The notes under the pieces are model-generated. The model was not told where the DNA came from. It worked only from the letters and a program-made list of their open reading frames with translations, and did not search any database. Below, piece after piece: positions 61,701 through 64,000 of a stretch of 64,000 nucleotides of DNA. The stretch is from the NCBI GenBank assembly GCA_021613335.1, contig JAJTWR010000231.1:701501-765500 (forward strand). The letters are read 5' to 3'. Source of the stretch: Whitmania pigra. Taxonomy: Eukaryota > Annelida > Clitellata > Hirudinida > Haemopidae. Numbering within the stretch: the first letter of the stretch is position 1; each line of letters starts with the position of its first letter. The position numbers were made by a program, and so were the translations under genes.

Positions 61701-64000
61701 TGTTCATTAAAAAATGGCGCTAAAAAGAAATTCTTTGAATCACTCTGCTACTATTTGGAACGTTTAGAGTTATTTGGTAAAATATTAGATTAAGCAATTC
61801 TTATACAATTATAAAAATTTTATGTCGTAATTACTGTTGTACAATTGAGAAAATTCAATAAAATGTATCCCCTAGACGACAACTCGCGTGTTCATCCCTC
61901 ACAACGCCATATCCCGCTCAAGAGAATGCGTCATCAAGGTTACCAGGGCAACGTGCAGTCTGATTGGCCCCGAAACGGATATAAATAGCATCGATCGCGA
62001 AACTGATAAAGTTGATGATGATGATGTTAATGAAGAGGAAGAAGAAGATGAGGACGAGGAGAGGATTAACGTCGGAAGCTGGAAAGAACTGGAAACATCA
62101 ACGAACCATCCTGCAGACATAGGGGTAGATGGCGTGGTTGGTGAATAAATTTGTGTGCGTTTGCATGAACTTAAATTGATATTTACACTGTCAACTCATG
62201 ACATTGTAAAAAATATGCATGTGCCAATATTTTGTAGGAAGATTGGGTTCTTTCTCACAGTATTCTTAAATTTATCCCCCGTCACGGTTTGTTGCTCGTC
62301 GTGGTCAGCAGACCGAAACACGACAGAGGGTTGTTTGGACCGAGAGGTGGAAAACTGTCTCATGGAATAGACGGACGGATTGTTGTGGTTGTTCCAAAGA
62401 ATTCTTTCACAGAGAAGACTGAAGTTCGCATGCAGGTAGAATTTATTTTTTTAATTTAGTTTGTATTTTAATTCCTAGAAATTTGGGTAAATCTAAGTGT
62501 TTTGACTGGAATAAAACTCATCTCTCGTAAGAGCTCGAGCATCTCTGGAGCTCTTCAAACGTCACTTGAAGACAATTGAAGAACAATGGGATACACAGCT
62601 CCTCTGACGCTAGGCTTACCATCAGCAGCAGCATCGTCGTCCTCACCCTTATCATAAATCATATTGCTTAATTACCTTGTTATTTCAAATAGTTATTTAG
62701 CTTCTTTATTTTCTTTTCTATTCAAAATTGAACAGGCAATATGGAACGCCAATGTTAGCAACTTCTCAATGCTCAAAGATCAGCACCCTGAGTTCATCAG
62801 CTGCACTCCCCTTATAAGGATTCGAACCCAAAGGCCACCAACCAAAAATCTCATTGTGAAAGTCGTACAGCCTCCAATAACCAATAAGAAGAAACGTGAC
62901 AAAGAGAAACTGCCTCCTTCTTTTCTTCCAACTATAGATCCAAATATGCCTTTATTGTTTCAAACGTTGGGCGAAGAAACCAACAAACCAAGTTTTTAAT
63001 GATGCTTCAACTGTTGATAATTCGTTGCATTGTATAATTGTTTCATTGCCCCTAGTGTCGTTGTAACACGATAGCCGCCATTACTGCCGCTTGCAGGAAC
63101 GCAGCAATCTGAGATAACATGCACGCACTCAAATCCTGTCAAGCACTTTTAGAAGTTCTTTTATAACAGTGAAAAATTGACTCAAACAATTGAACAAATG
63201 AAGTGTTTTATTAAAAAATTTCAAATTAATTTTTGAAATAATCAGCAGCCATCGGAGACGTCTTGCTTTTGGTTGCCAAGGAGATGAATGGGAAGTGGAA
63301 AGTGAAACCGGAAATTGAATTTGTCTCCCAAAATGACATCATCGTCTTCGTTCTGAGCCAAAACGTCGATCGGTAACGAATGAGTTTAATAATTCTTGCT
63401 TATTAAGAAAATAACAATTTGAATAATTTGATGAGTAAACCATTTTACTGTTATTCAAATAATAACAATAATAACAAATATCAACGTAATCGGGACTTAT
63501 TGTGAACGATGTACTCTCAATTTAATTTCTCAATAAAGGATTTAATTGAATTTAAAATAATCAACACATTTTTAGGTTCACCTTTCTTCGACTTTCACAG
63601 CAAGTTGATCCCCAAACTGCTGCTGTCATTGCGACCAAATTCGAAGGCATGACCTTTGAAAGGGAGGTTGTCGTTGCCTCGAGTCAGAAACACGTGGTTG
63701 GTGAACCTGTCTCAATCATCGTTCAGTGCCTCAAACGTGAACAGCAGGAAAAGGTTTTTCAAAGCTTCGATGAACTTGGATTTGATTTTGGTGAGTCACT
63801 CAATGGTCATTCGATTAATATTAATTAATAGTTATAGTTAATATTGCAAATTATTATAATTTATGGATGCAGAGGGTGCTTTGAGTGACACATTTAGACT
63901 GCGCGAAGGTGCCTCTCTTCTTCTCTCCTTCAGAGGTAACATTGATTTCACCGATAAAACTCCACGAAAGATTCTTTTCCACTCCAATCTACGGACGAAT
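58701..64000 (+). CDS. Coiled-coil ZU5-ZU5-UPA protein related to PIDD1/DTHD1 (runs off the right edge)
   Basis: Twelve exons: 58701-58989, 59242-59438, 59760-59928, 60622-60866, 60925-61154, 61296-61509, 61876 to about 62124, 62238-62435, 62736-62991, 63246-63372, 63576-63790 and 63873 onward; about 839 residues within the window. Residues 1-100 are basic. Residues 100-430 are mostly helical and coiled-coil (VEERSKNLEEKRHKLEVEN). Two ZU5-like regions follow: PSNGGIRIKFP with VFIPHNAISRSRECVIKV, then, after an acidic insert (NEEEEEDEDEER), LLVVVSRPKHDRGLFGPRGG with IVVVVPKNSFTEKTEVRMQ. A UPA-like part comes after IGDVLLLVAKEMNGKWKV. PIDD1, UNC5 and ankyrins share ZU5-UPA, usually followed by a death domain, which would lie beyond base 64000. 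The donor of exon 7 is ambiguous (62124, 62133 or 62136, all in phase). No LRRs are present, unlike PIDD1. Confidence 0.75.
63060..63112 (-). repeat. Possible diverged SINE fragment
   Basis: On the minus strand cctgcaagcggcagtaatgg resembles cctgcatacggcggtaatgg of the SINE copy at 24603-24786. It is short, diverged and intronic. Confidence 0.3.

Overview
The window is nuclear DNA of an animal: AT-rich, with genes split by GT-AG introns that are mostly 50 bp to a few kb, and with families restricted to or typical of metazoans (KMT2C/D-type PHD cluster, BTB-BACK-kelch, DOK4/5-type PH-PTB adaptor, atlastin, ZU5 protein). The transposon load (many hAT relatives, a tRNA-derived SINE, MULE, Tc1, LTR and LINE debris) fits a non-vertebrate, probably aquatic, invertebrate. 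I cannot name the phylum from the sequence.

Layout, left to right. 411-4018 (-): PHD-finger gene of the KMT2C/KMT2D type, running toward or past the left edge. 5552-9173 (-): BTB-BACK-kelch protein with a very long linker. 9174-17734: gene-poor block of transposons, including a foldback element whose arms are tandem arrays, a dead Tc1 element and an LTR-gag remnant. 17735-22094 (+): small ankyrin-repeat/coiled-coil protein with a transposon-filled 3.2 kb intron. 22440-24786: more transposon debris and a partial copy of the tryptophanyl-tRNA synthetase gene fused to a hAT fragment. 25102-27701 (-): TMEM30/CDC50. 32311-40126 (-): atlastin-like gene with altered GTPase motifs. 41924-43150 (+): single-exon cytosolic tryptophanyl-tRNA synthetase. 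43621-44230 (-): TMEM42-like. 45221-46421: nested hAT remnants. 47213-49992 (-): DOK4/5-type adaptor. 52403-55216 (+): cystathionine gamma-lyase. 56356-57838 (-): RPL7L1-type ribosomal protein. 58701 to the right edge (+): coiled-coil ZU5-ZU5-UPA protein related to PIDD1/DTHD1.

The genes are mostly unrelated housekeeping and signalling genes; I see no operon or cluster logic. Exon boundaries were set by reading both strands, matching family sequence and requiring that reading phase carries across each intron; they are predictions without transcript data. The most unusual items are the foldback element with a matching empty site elsewhere in the window, the synthetase-hAT chimera, the atlastin with altered P-loop and RD motifs, the kelch protein with a roughly 450-residue insert, and the ZU5 protein that lacks a PIDD-like autocleavage motif at the one site I could compare.
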